From Acidimicrobiia bacterium (GTDB lineage Bacteria; Actinomycetota; Acidimicrobiia; Acidimicrobiales; Aldehydirespiratoraceae): a stretch of DNA of 32,751 nucleotides. Within the stretch, counting starts at the first letter, position 1. Every line of letters begins with the position of its first letter. The notes below the pieces were generated by a model that was not told where the DNA came from, did no database searches, and was given only the letters and a program-made list of their open reading frames with translations. The stretch spans positions 1 to 32,751 of the forward strand of contig QIIW01000125.1 in NCBI GenBank assembly GCA_003231645.1, written 5' to 3'. Of the stretch, positions 19,754-26,647 are shown in pieces. Both the position numbers and the translations under genes were made by a program.

Positions 19754-20185
19754 TCAGCGGCCGGTGGTTATGTAGCCCTCGAGGTGCCGACGCTCCTCCT
19801 CGAGTTCCGCCAGGCGGGCCTTCACCACGTCACCGATGCTCACCAGGCCTGCCAGTTCGCCGTCGGTCACCACCGGCAGGTGCCTGATCCTGCGGCTGGT
19901 CATGAGCGCCATGAGCTCCGCGATGTTGTCGGACATCGCGCACGACACGACTTCGGTCGTCATGAGCGTGGACACCACCGCATCAAGTGTCCGGGGGTCG
20001 CGATCGAGACTTCGAACTATGTCGCGCTCGCTCAGGATGCCTTCCAGATGAGACCCGTCCGAAGACACCACCAGCGCGCCGAAGGAGAGCTCGGCCAGCT
20101 TCCTCACCGCCGTCGCGATCGTGTCGGACGGATCGAGAGTGGCTACTTCGGAACCCTTGTTTCTCACGATGTCGCTGACCCTCAT
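19754..20185 (-). CDS. Two-CBS-domain protein
   Basis: A 143-residue protein made almost wholly of a tandem CBS pair: the first has VATLDPSDTIATAVRKLAELSFGALVV then LEGILSERDIVRSL, the second VVSCAMSDNIAELMALMTSRRIRHLPVV then LAGLVSIGDVVKARL. Such pairs bind adenosine nucleotides (AMP, ATP, SAM) and act as energy sensors, often on a partner protein. No catalytic domain is attached. A charged helix (LAELEEERRHLEGYI) closes the chain. The ATG at 20185 has AAGGGGGA 5 nt upstream. It lies between the DUF151 gene and the short MerR operon, is followed by a strong hairpin, and does not occur at this place in the mycobacterial block as I remember it. Confidence 0.9.
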   Translation of the reverse strand: MRVSDIVRNKGSEVATLDPSDTIATAVRKLAELSFGALVVSSDGSHLEGILSERDIVRSLDRDPRTLDAVVSTLMTTEVVSCAMSDNIAELMALMTSRRIRHLPVVTDGELAGLVSIGDVVKARLAELEEERRHLEGYITTGR

Positions 20186-20276
20186 GGCTGTCCCCCTTCG
20201 TCGGCGCCCCCAACTTTCTCAGAAATCGGGCTCGATGTGAAGCACGCCTTACAGATTCTGCCCGACGACGAAGCGA

Positions 20277-20771
20277 TCAGTCCTCGAAATCCTCTGGTGA
20301 GATCGACTCTATGAACTCCTTGAACTGCTCGACGACCTCTTCGGATTCGTCCTCGATCAGCTCATCGGCACCTTCTCGATAGCCGGCCTCGTCTATCACC
20401 AGATCCTCCATGAAGATCGGAGTGCCGGTACGGGTCGCGATCGCGATCGCGTCGGATGGCCTGCTTGAGACGGTGTGGTGTTCGCCATCACTGATCAGGT
20501 GCAGTTCGGCGAAGAACGTCTTCTCGCTCAGGTCGGTGACCACGACCTTTTCGACATCGATGCTCAACTCCTCGAATATCTCGCGGATGAGATCGTGGGT
20601 CATCGGCCTGGGGGTCTTGATCTCGTCGAGAGCCAGTGCGATTGCCGTGGCCTCGGGCGCGCCGATGAAGATCGGCACCAGGCGACCGGCAGCGGATCGT
20701 TCGCGCAACAACAGCACCGGCACGTTGGACGGCATCTCGACCCGAACCCCGACGAGCTCCATCTCCTGCAT
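20277..20771 (-). CDS. DUF151 bifunctional-nuclease-like protein
   Basis: A 164-residue protein of the DUF151/BFN family (counterpart of mycobacterial Rv1829). The domain runs from MELVGVRVEMPSNVPVLLL through VPIFIGAPEATAIALAL to TVSSRPSDAIAIATRTGTPIF, followed by a very acidic tail (about 30 residues, many Glu/Asp) with the probable UVR-like helix EEVVEQFKEFIE. Homologues have reported DNase/RNase activity, but the bacterial role is not settled. The ATG at 20771 is preferred to the one at 20762 because a TAGTCT box lies 6 nt upstream. This box begins with the TAG stop codon of the hypoxanthine phosphoribosyltransferase gene, 9 nt away, so the gene may have a leaderless transcript as well as read-through from upstream. 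Confidence 0.92.
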   Translation of the reverse strand: MQEMELVGVRVEMPSNVPVLLLRERSAAGRLVPIFIGAPEATAIALALDEIKTPRPMTHDLIREIFEELSIDVEKVVVTDLSEKTFFAELHLISDGEHHTVSSRPSDAIAIATRTGTPIFMEDLVIDEAGYREGADELIEDESEEVVEQFKEFIESISPEDFED

Positions 20772-20777
20772 GTCGAC

Positions 20778-20783
20778 AGACTA
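20778..20783 (-). promoter_or_regulatory. Leaderless -10 box that includes the hpt stop codon
   Basis: On the minus strand the sequence TAGTCT lies 6 nt before the ATG at 20771. Its first three bases are the TAG stop codon of the phosphoribosyltransferase gene. Confidence 0.5.
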
Positions 20784-21344
20784 CGACAGGTAGAGTTCAT
20801 CCACATAGGCATCGGGGTCCGATGACAACACATCGGTGTCGACCGCGGCGAGAACCTTGACGTTGCGATAACGGCCGCGGTAGTCGAGGCCGTATCCGAT
20901 CACGAACTCGTCGGGGATCTCCACGCCCACGTGATCGAGTTCGACCGGCACCACCCGGGCCGGAACCCGGTCGACGAAAGTGCAAAACGTCAATGAACGG
21001 GGCGATCGTCGAGTCAATTCCCCGCGCAGGAAGGCGGAGGTGAGACCGGTGTCGACGATGTCTTCGACCACGACCACATCGCGACCGGTGATGTCGATGT
21101 CGAGGTCCTTCAGCAGCCGCACGCGTCCGGTGCCTCGCTCGTATTTCGTGATGGCGAGAAAGTCGATCAGGGAGTGGATCGTCATGGCCCGGGACAGGTC
21201 GGCAAGAAACGGCACACTTCCGCGAAGCACCGCCGCGAGCACCACACCGTCGTCGAAACGGCCCGAGAGCTCCCCCGCCAGCCGCTCGACGGTGGCATCG
21301 ATGGCGTCGGCGTCGAGGACCACGCGCAGGCCCGGGCCGGTCAT
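20781..21344 (-). CDS. hpt: Hypoxanthine(-guanine) phosphoribosyltransferase
   Basis: The 187-residue purine-salvage enzyme joins hypoxanthine or guanine to PRPP. Motifs are the flexible-loop region FLAITKYERGTGRVRLLKDLD, the PRPP-binding loop VVVVEDIVDTGLT and the base-binding region with PDEFVIGYGLDYRGRYRN near the C-terminus; AVLRGSVPFLADL is also typical. Its ATG overlaps the stop codon of the large MerR gene (ATGA at 21341-21344), so translation is coupled. It is one of the genes between MerR and DUF151 that the mycobacterial block lacks, as far as I recall. The link to one-carbon supply is plausible, since the glycine cleavage system provides the one-carbon units used in purine synthesis, but this is inference. 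Confidence 0.93.
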   Translation of the reverse strand: MTGPGLRVVLDADAIDATVERLAGELSGRFDDGVVLAAVLRGSVPFLADLSRAMTIHSLIDFLAITKYERGTGRVRLLKDLDIDITGRDVVVVEDIVDTGLTSAFLRGELTRRSPRSLTFCTFVDRVPARVVPVELDHVGVEIPDEFVIGYGLDYRGRYRNVKVLAAVDTDVLSSDPDAYVDELYLS

Positions 21345-22144
21345 GGCTGCCTCAGGTGATGTCCCAGGTTCCTGTGCATCACCGACCGTTGAATCACCTC
21401 ACCGAGTGCCACCAGTTCGTCGAGTTCGGTTCGTGCCTCGGCCGCGGCGTCGGTGTTGCGTTGGGCCCGAGCACCGAGCAGTTGGTCGAACAGGCCCGCT
21501 TGGCGCTCTGCCGCGACCTTGAACGTGCGCAGATGGCGCGGTTCGAGACCTCGACGGCCGAACGCGGCGGCAGCCTTGGCCACGATGAGCGCCTCGTGGT
21601 CATAGACCACCTCACCAGACGAGGTGATGGGTTCGATCAGACCGAGCCGCTGGATTTCGTCGATGAAGATCGTGTCGACGCCGGTGGCATCGGCCAGCTC
21701 ATGGGTGGTGAGACTCACCGAACCTGCCTCACCGACCGTCAACCGGGGCGCCGGGCGCTTGGTCGCGGGCTTGGACGGCGGAGGTTCCGATTCCTCCCCG
21801 GTAATGGTGGCCCCGGCGGGCTCGTCGTCACGCCGCGAGAACAGTGTGGGCTCGCGGGGATGCTCGGGAACGCCGACCCGCTCGACGGCCGACCCGGGGT
21901 CACCGGAATCGAGGCGACGCTTGATCACCTTGAGCGGAAGGAAATTGTCGCGCTGCTGCTCAAGAATCCACCTGAGTCGATCGACGTCGGCTTCGTAGAA
22001 CTTGCGATATCCGGAAGGAGTTCGTTCGGGCGATATCAGGCCTTGGCTCTCAAGGAAACGGATCTTCGAAATGGTTATGTCGGGGTGTTCCTGTTTGAGC
22101 AGGTTGAGCACCTCGCCGATCGAACGATGTGAGGTCTCAGCCAT
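21341..22144 (-). CDS. MerR-family regulator with two helix-turn-helix-like parts
   Basis: A 267-residue regulator resembling mycobacterial Rv1828. The N-terminal MerR domain has SIGEVLNLLKQEHPDITISKIRFLESQGLI, then TPSGYRKFYEADVDRLRWIL and DNFLPLKVIKRRLDSG. A Pro/Glu-rich linker of about 50 residues follows. The C-terminal part has a second MerR-like helix set (TTHELADATGVDTIFIDEIQRLGLIEPI, DHEALIVAKAAAAFGRRGLEPRHLR) and a helical end. There is no metal-binding Cys set. The ATG at 22144 has GGAG 7 nt upstream; a GTG two codons earlier is the alternative. It lies 18 nt after the FHA gene and overlaps hpt by 4 nt, in the probable operon gcvH-FHA-merR-hpt. Its target is unknown. Confidence 0.92.
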   Translation of the reverse strand: MAETSHRSIGEVLNLLKQEHPDITISKIRFLESQGLISPERTPSGYRKFYEADVDRLRWILEQQRDNFLPLKVIKRRLDSGDPGSAVERVGVPEHPREPTLFSRRDDEPAGATITGEESEPPPSKPATKRPAPRLTVGEAGSVSLTTHELADATGVDTIFIDEIQRLGLIEPITSSGEVVYDHEALIVAKAAAAFGRRGLEPRHLRTFKVAAERQAGLFDQLLGARAQRNTDAAAEARTELDELVALGEVIQRSVMHRNLGHHLRQP

Positions 22145-22162
22145 GGTCACACTCCGGGCGGT

Positions 22163-22627
22163 TCACAGCGGCCCAGTGCCGTGGGCGAAAATCAGCTTGT
22201 ACTTGCCGATCCTGACTTCGTCGCCGTCAAGCAGGTCGGCATCGTCCACGCGACGGCGGTTCAGGTAGGTGCCGTTGAGTGAGCCGACGTCCTTGACTCG
22301 ATAGGTGGTGGCCTCACGTACGATCTCCGCGTGACGACGTGACACTGTGATGTCGTCGAGGAAGATGTCGCTCTCGGGATGTCGGCCGACCCTGACCAGG
22401 TCAGAATCGAGTGAGTAGCGCGCTCCGGTTTTCGACCCTTCCAGCACCACGAAGAGGCCCTGGTCGGCCCGGAACGACGAAAGGTCGACATCGGCCAGGG
22501 GTCCACTGTCGTCGGTGTCGACGAAGGTGTGAGTGGTGGTCACCTCACCCGATACGAGTTCGGCGCCACATGATGAACAAAAGCGCGCCTGTGACTTGTT
22601 GTGATGGCCACACTCGGGGCAGGTCAC
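22163..22627 (-). CDS. garA: GarA-like FHA-domain protein with N-terminal zinc ribbon
   Basis: A 154-residue phosphopeptide-binding protein. It has an N-terminal zinc ribbon (C3-x2-C6, C17-x2-C20), a short Thr-rich linker (TTTHTF, T30-T34) and an FHA domain with VGRHPESDIFLDDITVSRRHAEI and KDVGSLNGTYLNRRRV. In mycobacteria GarA sits beside gcvH and merR, is phosphorylated on a Thr pair in ETTSVF by PknB/PknG, and then folds on itself and stops inhibiting glutamate-metabolism enzymes. The TTTHTF segment is at the matching place. The zinc ribbon is not in mycobacterial GarA. The GTG at 22627 gives the ribbon-start sequence MTCPECG; a TTG at 22636 is the alternative. It starts 17 nt after gcvH. 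Confidence 0.88.
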   Translation of the reverse strand: MTCPECGHHNKSQARFCSSCGAELVSGEVTTTHTFVDTDDSGPLADVDLSSFRADQGLFVVLEGSKTGARYSLDSDLVRVGRHPESDIFLDDITVSRRHAEIVREATTYRVKDVGSLNGTYLNRRRVDDADLLDGDEVRIGKYKLIFAHGTGPL

Positions 22628-22644
22628 CTGGGACAAGACGCCGC

Positions 22645-23025
22645 TCAACCCTCGATCAGGGCCTGATACGCCGCGGCATCGAGAAGCGAGTCGGGCTCGG
22701 AGGGCGACGACATGGCGATCCGGCACAACCAGCCCTCGCCGTAGGGATCGGAGTTGACCAACTCGGGGTTGTCGGCGAGCTGATCGTTGACCGCCAGGAT
22801 CTCGCCGCTCAGAGGGGCATAGATGTCGGACACCGATTTGGTCGACTCGACCTCGCTGAACGACACACCCGTCTCGACCACGGTACCGACGGAGGGCAGA
22901 TCGATGAAAACGACATCGCCGAGCGCATCCTGGGCGTAGTCGGTGATTCCCACGGTCGCGGTGTCGCCTTCGACACGAACCCACTCGTGGTCGGATGAGT
23001 ACTTGAGTCCTTCAGGAACGTTCAT
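22645..23025 (-). CDS. gcvH: Glycine cleavage H-protein
   Basis: The 126-residue lipoyl carrier shuttles the aminomethyl group between P, T and L proteins. It shows [35 protein letters not shown] and the lipoylated lysine in [16 protein letters not shown] (K63), followed by [27 protein letters not shown]. Length and motifs are standard. The ATG at 23025 is supported by a TAGTTT box exactly 7 nt upstream with no Shine-Dalgarno, so it probably heads a leaderless operon with the FHA, MerR and hpt genes. gcvP and gcvT are distant, and no lipoamide dehydrogenase gene is in the window. Confidence 0.97.
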   Translation of the reverse strand: MNVPEGLKYSSDHEWVRVEGDTATVGITDYAQDALGDVVFIDLPSVGTVVETGVSFSEVESTKSVSDIYAPLSGEILAVNDQLADNPELVNSDPYGEGWLCRIAMSSPSEPDSLLDAAAYQALIEG

Positions 23026-23032
23026 CCCACAG

Positions 23033-23038
23033 AAACTA
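23033..23038 (-). promoter_or_regulatory. Leaderless -10 box of the gcvH operon
   Basis: TAGTTT on the minus strand ends 7 nt before the ATG at 23025; the spacer CTGTGGG is not a ribosome-binding site. The upstream gene ends at 23078, leaving room for this promoter. Confidence 0.6.
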
Positions 23039-23077
23039 ACCGATGCCGGGCCCGCTCATGGAGCCGAGGCGACAAAC

Positions 23078-25567
23078 TCATTCCCGAACCATCTCCTCGA
23101 TCCGTTTGGCATATTCGGCGGCGAGCCGATTGGCCGTGTCGGGCCTCTGGGCCTCGGCCATAACCAGCGTGGTCGGCTCCTCCGGGTCGGGGAGAATAAG
23201 GGCCCACCCGTCGTCATGGTGGATACGAACACCATCGACGAGATCGATGCGATGGTCCTTGGCCTGCTCCACCAACACCCGCATCACCGCACCCTTTTGT
23301 TCCCATGGGGTGATGACGTCGCGGCTCGCCATGTGGACGGGCGGCAGCGAGTCGACCACCTCCGAGAGCCGGCGACAGCTCTTGGCCAGCAGATCGACGA
23401 GCGAGGCGAAGGTGGCGATGGCGTCGAACGCCGGCATGAAACCGGGGACTATGAACCGGCCGTGGGTGTCGGAGGCGAAGCAAACCGACGGGTCGGACGA
23501 GGCCGCCATGATCGATGCCGGCGAGGTCGGGGTGAGAACGACGCTGCCGCCGAGGGCCTCGACCATCTCGGAGGCACGGGCGGTGGCCGATACCGGCAGG
23601 GCGACGCTCGCACCCTCCAGGGCCGGGCCACGAAGATCGATCAACGCCATGAGTGCCTGATCGTCGGTGAGAGTACGGCCACGGTCGTCAACCACGGTGA
23701 GTTGCTCGCCGCCCGGGCTGAAGATCACGCCGAGTGCGGCCCCCGAGGTGGTGACCAACTCGGCGACCCGCTGGGCGTGGGAGATCCGGTCGAACCCGGC
23801 GACACCCAAGGTCGAGACGAACGGGTTGACGGCCATGACCTCGGCCCCGAACTTGGACATCAGGTTGGGCATCACGAACGACACCGAGCCGAATCCGAAG
23901 TCGGTGACCATCTTCATGCCGGCGGCCCGCAGCATCGGCAGGTCGACCGTCGACTCGATGGCGGTTGCGTAGTGCTCGAGCGCCCGTGGTGCGTAGTCGA
24001 TGTCGCCGATCTCGGCCGGGAACACCCGACGGTAATCCTCACGGTTGAGCAGTCGCTCGATCCGGCGGTGACCGTTCTCCGACATGTCGGCACCGTCGGA
24101 GTCGATGAAGCCGATCAGCACCGACTGGGGATCGGCTTCGTCGAGTCGGAAGGTGACCGCACCGGCGATCGCCGGGCGCCGGGTGACGAACCGGGCAACG
24201 GGAAGGGGGGCCACCTCGAGATCCTGGACGGAGATGCCGGCGGCGTTGAGTCCGGCCTGGAACGAGCGCTTGAGCATCCGCGACGACCGCGACGAGTCGC
24301 GGCTCGTGACCACGATCTCACCCTGCTTGAGCGTGGAGCCATAGGCCATGGCCAGCCGGGTAACCAACTCAGGGGTGATGTCGACGTTGGCCAGGCCCCG
24401 CACACCGTCGCGACCGAACAGGCTGCGCGAACCCTTTGACTCCCACACGATCGACGAGTTGACCATGGCTCCCGACTCGATCGTCTTGAACGGGTAGATC
24501 TTCACACCGGCGCCGACCATGGCCAACTCTCCGACGAAGCACTGGTCGCCGATCACCGCGCCTTCGTCGGTACGGACCCCGCGACGCAGATCGCAGGCCC
24601 GGCCCACGACAGTGCCGCGAAGGTGCACCCTCTCGGCGAGGTAGGTGTTCTCCGCCACCACCACCCGCTCGAGGTCGGCGTCGGCCCTGACCCTCACGTT
24701 GGCTCCGAGCACCGTGTAGGGGCCGAGTCGGACGCCCTGCTCTATACGACAGTTGTCGCCGATCACGGCCGGCCCGCTCACGACCGCGTCGGGATGGATG
24801 ACCACGTTGTCACCAACGAACAGGTGCTCGCGTTGTTCGAATCCCTCGATCCGGATCGACACGGTTCGGTCGAGGATGTCGGCGTGAGCGCTGACGTAGG
24901 ACTCGAGGTCGCCGACGTCCGCCCAGTAGCCCTCGCCGATCGCTCCGTAGATCGGCTTGCCGTCTTCGAGCAGGGCCGGGAACACCTCGCCCGAGAAATC
25001 GACCGGGCGCCCCGGTTCGATGTAGTCGAAGATGGCGGGTTCGAGCACGAAGATACCGGTGTTGATGGTGTCGCTGAAAACCTGACCCCAACCGGGTTTT
25101 TCGAGGAAACGCTCGACCGCGCCGTCCTCACGCGTGATGACGATGCCGAACTCGAGCGGGTTCTCGACCCGGAACAGGCCGATGGTCGACATCGCCTGTT
25201 TGGCCTGATGGAATTCGACGATCTTGGTGAGATCGATGTCGGTGAGCACATCCCCGGAGATCACCAGGAATGGTTCGTCGAGTTCCGCCATGGCGTTGCG
25301 CACCGAACCGGCGGTGCCGAGCGGTGTCTCCTCGATGGCGTAGACCATCCGCACACCGAATTCGGAGCCGTTGCCGAACCAGTTGCGGATCACGTTGGGC
25401 ATGAACGCCAAGGTGACCACGATGTCGTCGAAACCGTGGAGCTTGAGCAGGTCGACGACGTGTTCCATCATCGGCCGATTGGCCAACGGCATCATGGGCT
25501 TCGGCACGTTGGATGTGAGCGGTCTGAGACGAGTGCCTTCTCCGCCGGCCATGATCACTGCCTTCAT
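23078..25567 (-). CDS. Mannose-1-phosphate guanylyltransferase fused to a degenerate phosphomannomutase
   Basis: The 829-residue protein begins with a sugar-1-phosphate nucleotidyltransferase (residues 1-235; GGEGTRLRPLTSNVPKPMMPLANRP, ISGDVLTD, FLEKPGWGQVFSDTINTG). A left-handed beta-helix of hexapeptide repeats follows (about 250-370; VIGDNCRIEQGVRLGPYTVLG), then a four-part phosphohexomutase-like region (about 380-829) starting FGRDGVRGLAN. The mutase loops are not intact: TASHNP is absent (468-480 reads GAVTFRLDEADPQ), DGDADR is replaced by SPGGEQ (617-622), and the phosphate loop RPSGTEP reads LPDPEEP (792-798). So only the transferase half should be catalytic. Likely product: GDP-mannose or a similar nucleotide sugar for the envelope. 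The ATG at 25567 has a TAGGGT box 7 nt upstream and follows the phosphatidyltransferase by 14 nt. Confidence 0.88.
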   Translation of the reverse strand: MKAVIMAGGEGTRLRPLTSNVPKPMMPLANRPMMEHVVDLLKLHGFDDIVVTLAFMPNVIRNWFGNGSEFGVRMVYAIEETPLGTAGSVRNAMAELDEPFLVISGDVLTDIDLTKIVEFHQAKQAMSTIGLFRVENPLEFGIVITREDGAVERFLEKPGWGQVFSDTINTGIFVLEPAIFDYIEPGRPVDFSGEVFPALLEDGKPIYGAIGEGYWADVGDLESYVSAHADILDRTVSIRIEGFEQREHLFVGDNVVIHPDAVVSGPAVIGDNCRIEQGVRLGPYTVLGANVRVRADADLERVVVAENTYLAERVHLRGTVVGRACDLRRGVRTDEGAVIGDQCFVGELAMVGAGVKIYPFKTIESGAMVNSSIVWESKGSRSLFGRDGVRGLANVDITPELVTRLAMAYGSTLKQGEIVVTSRDSSRSSRMLKRSFQAGLNAAGISVQDLEVAPLPVARFVTRRPAIAGAVTFRLDEADPQSVLIGFIDSDGADMSENGHRRIERLLNREDYRRVFPAEIGDIDYAPRALEHYATAIESTVDLPMLRAAGMKMVTDFGFGSVSFVMPNLMSKFGAEVMAVNPFVSTLGVAGFDRISHAQRVAELVTTSGAALGVIFSPGGEQLTVVDDRGRTLTDDQALMALIDLRGPALEGASVALPVSATARASEMVEALGGSVVLTPTSPASIMAASSDPSVCFASDTHGRFIVPGFMPAFDAIATFASLVDLLAKSCRRLSEVVDSLPPVHMASRDVITPWEQKGAVMRVLVEQAKDHRIDLVDGVRIHHDDGWALILPDPEEPTTLVMAEAQRPDTANRLAAEYAKRIEEMVRE

Positions 25568-25574
25568 GGCCCGG

Positions 25575-25580
25575 ACCCTA
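25575..25580 (-). promoter_or_regulatory. Leaderless -10 box of the nucleotidyltransferase gene
   Basis: TAGGGT on the minus strand ends 7 nt before the ATG at 25567. It directly follows the TAG stop of the phosphatidyltransferase gene (TAGC then TAGGGT), in a gap of only 14 nt. Confidence 0.5.
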
Positions 25581-25581
25581 G

Positions 25582-26196
25582 CTAGTTGATGGTCGGCTCG
25601 GCCCGGCCTTCGCCGAGTGCGGTGCGCGCCAGCGGTACGTACTGAGCGGCCGAGAGGTAGCTGTAGACGAGCGAAGGCACCGCGATGATCCAGCCTGCCC
25701 ATCGGAACCAATCGGCTATGCCCACGTCGGATGCTCCGGCGAGAAGGAACGGGAACGCGAAGTAGAGCCCGAACGTTGCGACCTTGCCCCACCAGGTGAC
25801 ATCGATGCGTCGAGCACCGAGGACTCCGAGCACCAGTCCGGCCACGGCCACCAGAACTTCTCGTGCCAGGGCGGCTCCGACCAACCACCAGGGAACCGAG
25901 CCGTCGATTCCGACGGCGAGGATCCCGGTGATGAGTACCACCCGGTCGGTGACCGGGTCGATGAGCTTGCCGAATTCGCTCACCACATCGAACCTGCGGG
26001 CCCACCAGCCATCGACCCAGTCGGTCGCGCCGAGAAGACCCCACAACCACGCCGCGGCGTAGCGTTCATCCTGGGAGAACAGCAACCACAGAAATACGGG
26101 TACCCCGGCGAGCCGCGCCAGGGATATGAGGTTGGGAACGGTGAGAATTCGATCCTCGAACACCCCGAGTCGTGGCTGCGTGTTCTCCTCGTCCAT
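25582..26196 (-). CDS. pgsA2: CDP-alcohol phosphatidyltransferase, PgsA2-like
   Basis: A 204-residue integral membrane enzyme with about six hydrophobic segments. The family motif D-G-x2-A-R-x8-G-x3-D-x3-D is complete in DWVDGWWARRFDVVSEFGKLIDPVTDR. These enzymes replace CMP of a CDP-diacylglycerol with an alcohol such as glycerol-3-phosphate. The opening RILTVPNLISLARL and the segment WWGKVATFGLYFAFPFLL resemble mycobacterial PgsA2 (Rv1822), which also lies just upstream of the gcvH-garA block, so the symbol rests on synteny and resemblance. The acceptor alcohol is not known. The ATG at 26196 has a TAGGCT box 7 nt upstream. It diverges from the HIT gene. Confidence 0.87.
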   Translation of the reverse strand: MDEENTQPRLGVFEDRILTVPNLISLARLAGVPVFLWLLFSQDERYAAAWLWGLLGATDWVDGWWARRFDVVSEFGKLIDPVTDRVVLITGILAVGIDGSVPWWLVGAALAREVLVAVAGLVLGVLGARRIDVTWWGKVATFGLYFAFPFLLAGASDVGIADWFRWAGWIIAVPSLVYSYLSAAQYVPLARTALGEGRAEPTIN

Positions 26197-26203
26197 GTCG
26201 GTC

Positions 26204-26213
26204 AGCCTACGAT
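26204..26213. promoter_or_regulatory. Overlapping divergent -10 boxes (phosphatidyltransferase / HIT gene)
   Basis: The core reads AGCCTACGAT. On the minus strand TAGGCT (26209-26204) lies 7 nt before the ATG at 26196. On the plus strand TACGAT (26208-26213) lies 6 nt before the GTG at 26220. The two boxes share the TA at 26208-26209, and the whole intergenic region is 23 bp. Confidence 0.65.
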
Positions 26214-26219
26214 CTCGGC

Positions 26220-26645
26220 GTGCCCAGCATCTTCACCCGGATCATCGACGGCGAGCTTCCGGCCCGTTTCGTCTGGAGGGACGACACGAGTGTGGCGTTC
26301 CTGCCCCTCGAGTTGCTCAACCGTGGACATGTTCTGGTGGTACCACGCCTCGAGGTCGACCACTGGATCGACCTACCACCCGATGTGGTCGCACATCTCG
26401 CCACCGTCTCCCAAACCATCGGCCGGGCCCAGCAGCAGGCATTCTCTCCGGTCCGCATCGGAATGCTGATCGTGGGCTTCGATGTGCCCCATGTTCATCT
26501 TCATGTCGTCCCCGTCGACAACCTGTCGCATTTCGACTTCCACGCCGCCGACCGCCACCCCGACCCCGACGATCTCGACCGGACGGCGGAGACCCTGAGG
26601 GCCACTCTGCGGACCCTGGGCCACTCCGCACACGTACCCGACTGA
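26220..26645 (+). CDS. HIT-family nucleotide hydrolase or phosphorylase
   Basis: A 141-residue histidine-triad protein: FTRIIDGELPARFVWRDD at the N-terminus, then RGHVLVVPRLEVDHW and the triad HVHLHVVP (H91, H93, H95). HIT proteins cleave AMP or GMP from dinucleoside polyphosphates or aminoacyl/phosphoramidate adenylates; the substrate is not shown by the sequence. The GTG at 26220 is selected because the TACGAT box lies 6 nt upstream and no Shine-Dalgarno is present. It diverges from the phosphatidyltransferase and converges with the SRAP gene, with 2 nt between stops. Confidence 0.92.
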   Translation: MPSIFTRIIDGELPARFVWRDDTSVAFLPLELLNRGHVLVVPRLEVDHWIDLPPDVVAHLATVSQTIGRAQQQAFSPVRIGMLIVGFDVPHVHLHVVPVDNLSHFDFHAADRHPDPDDLDRTAETLRATLRTLGHSAHVPD

Positions 26646-26647
26646 GA

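Noticed and set aside
23047..23054. CGGGCCCG palindrome upstream of gcvH as an operator
   Set aside because: An 8-base GC palindrome is common by chance in this DNA and has no matching copy at other gcv genes.
22943..24439. Plus-strand open frame (about 498 codons) across gcvH and the nucleotidyltransferase gene
   Set aside because: Composition is Gly/Asp/His/Arg-rich and it covers two well-supported genes on the other strand.
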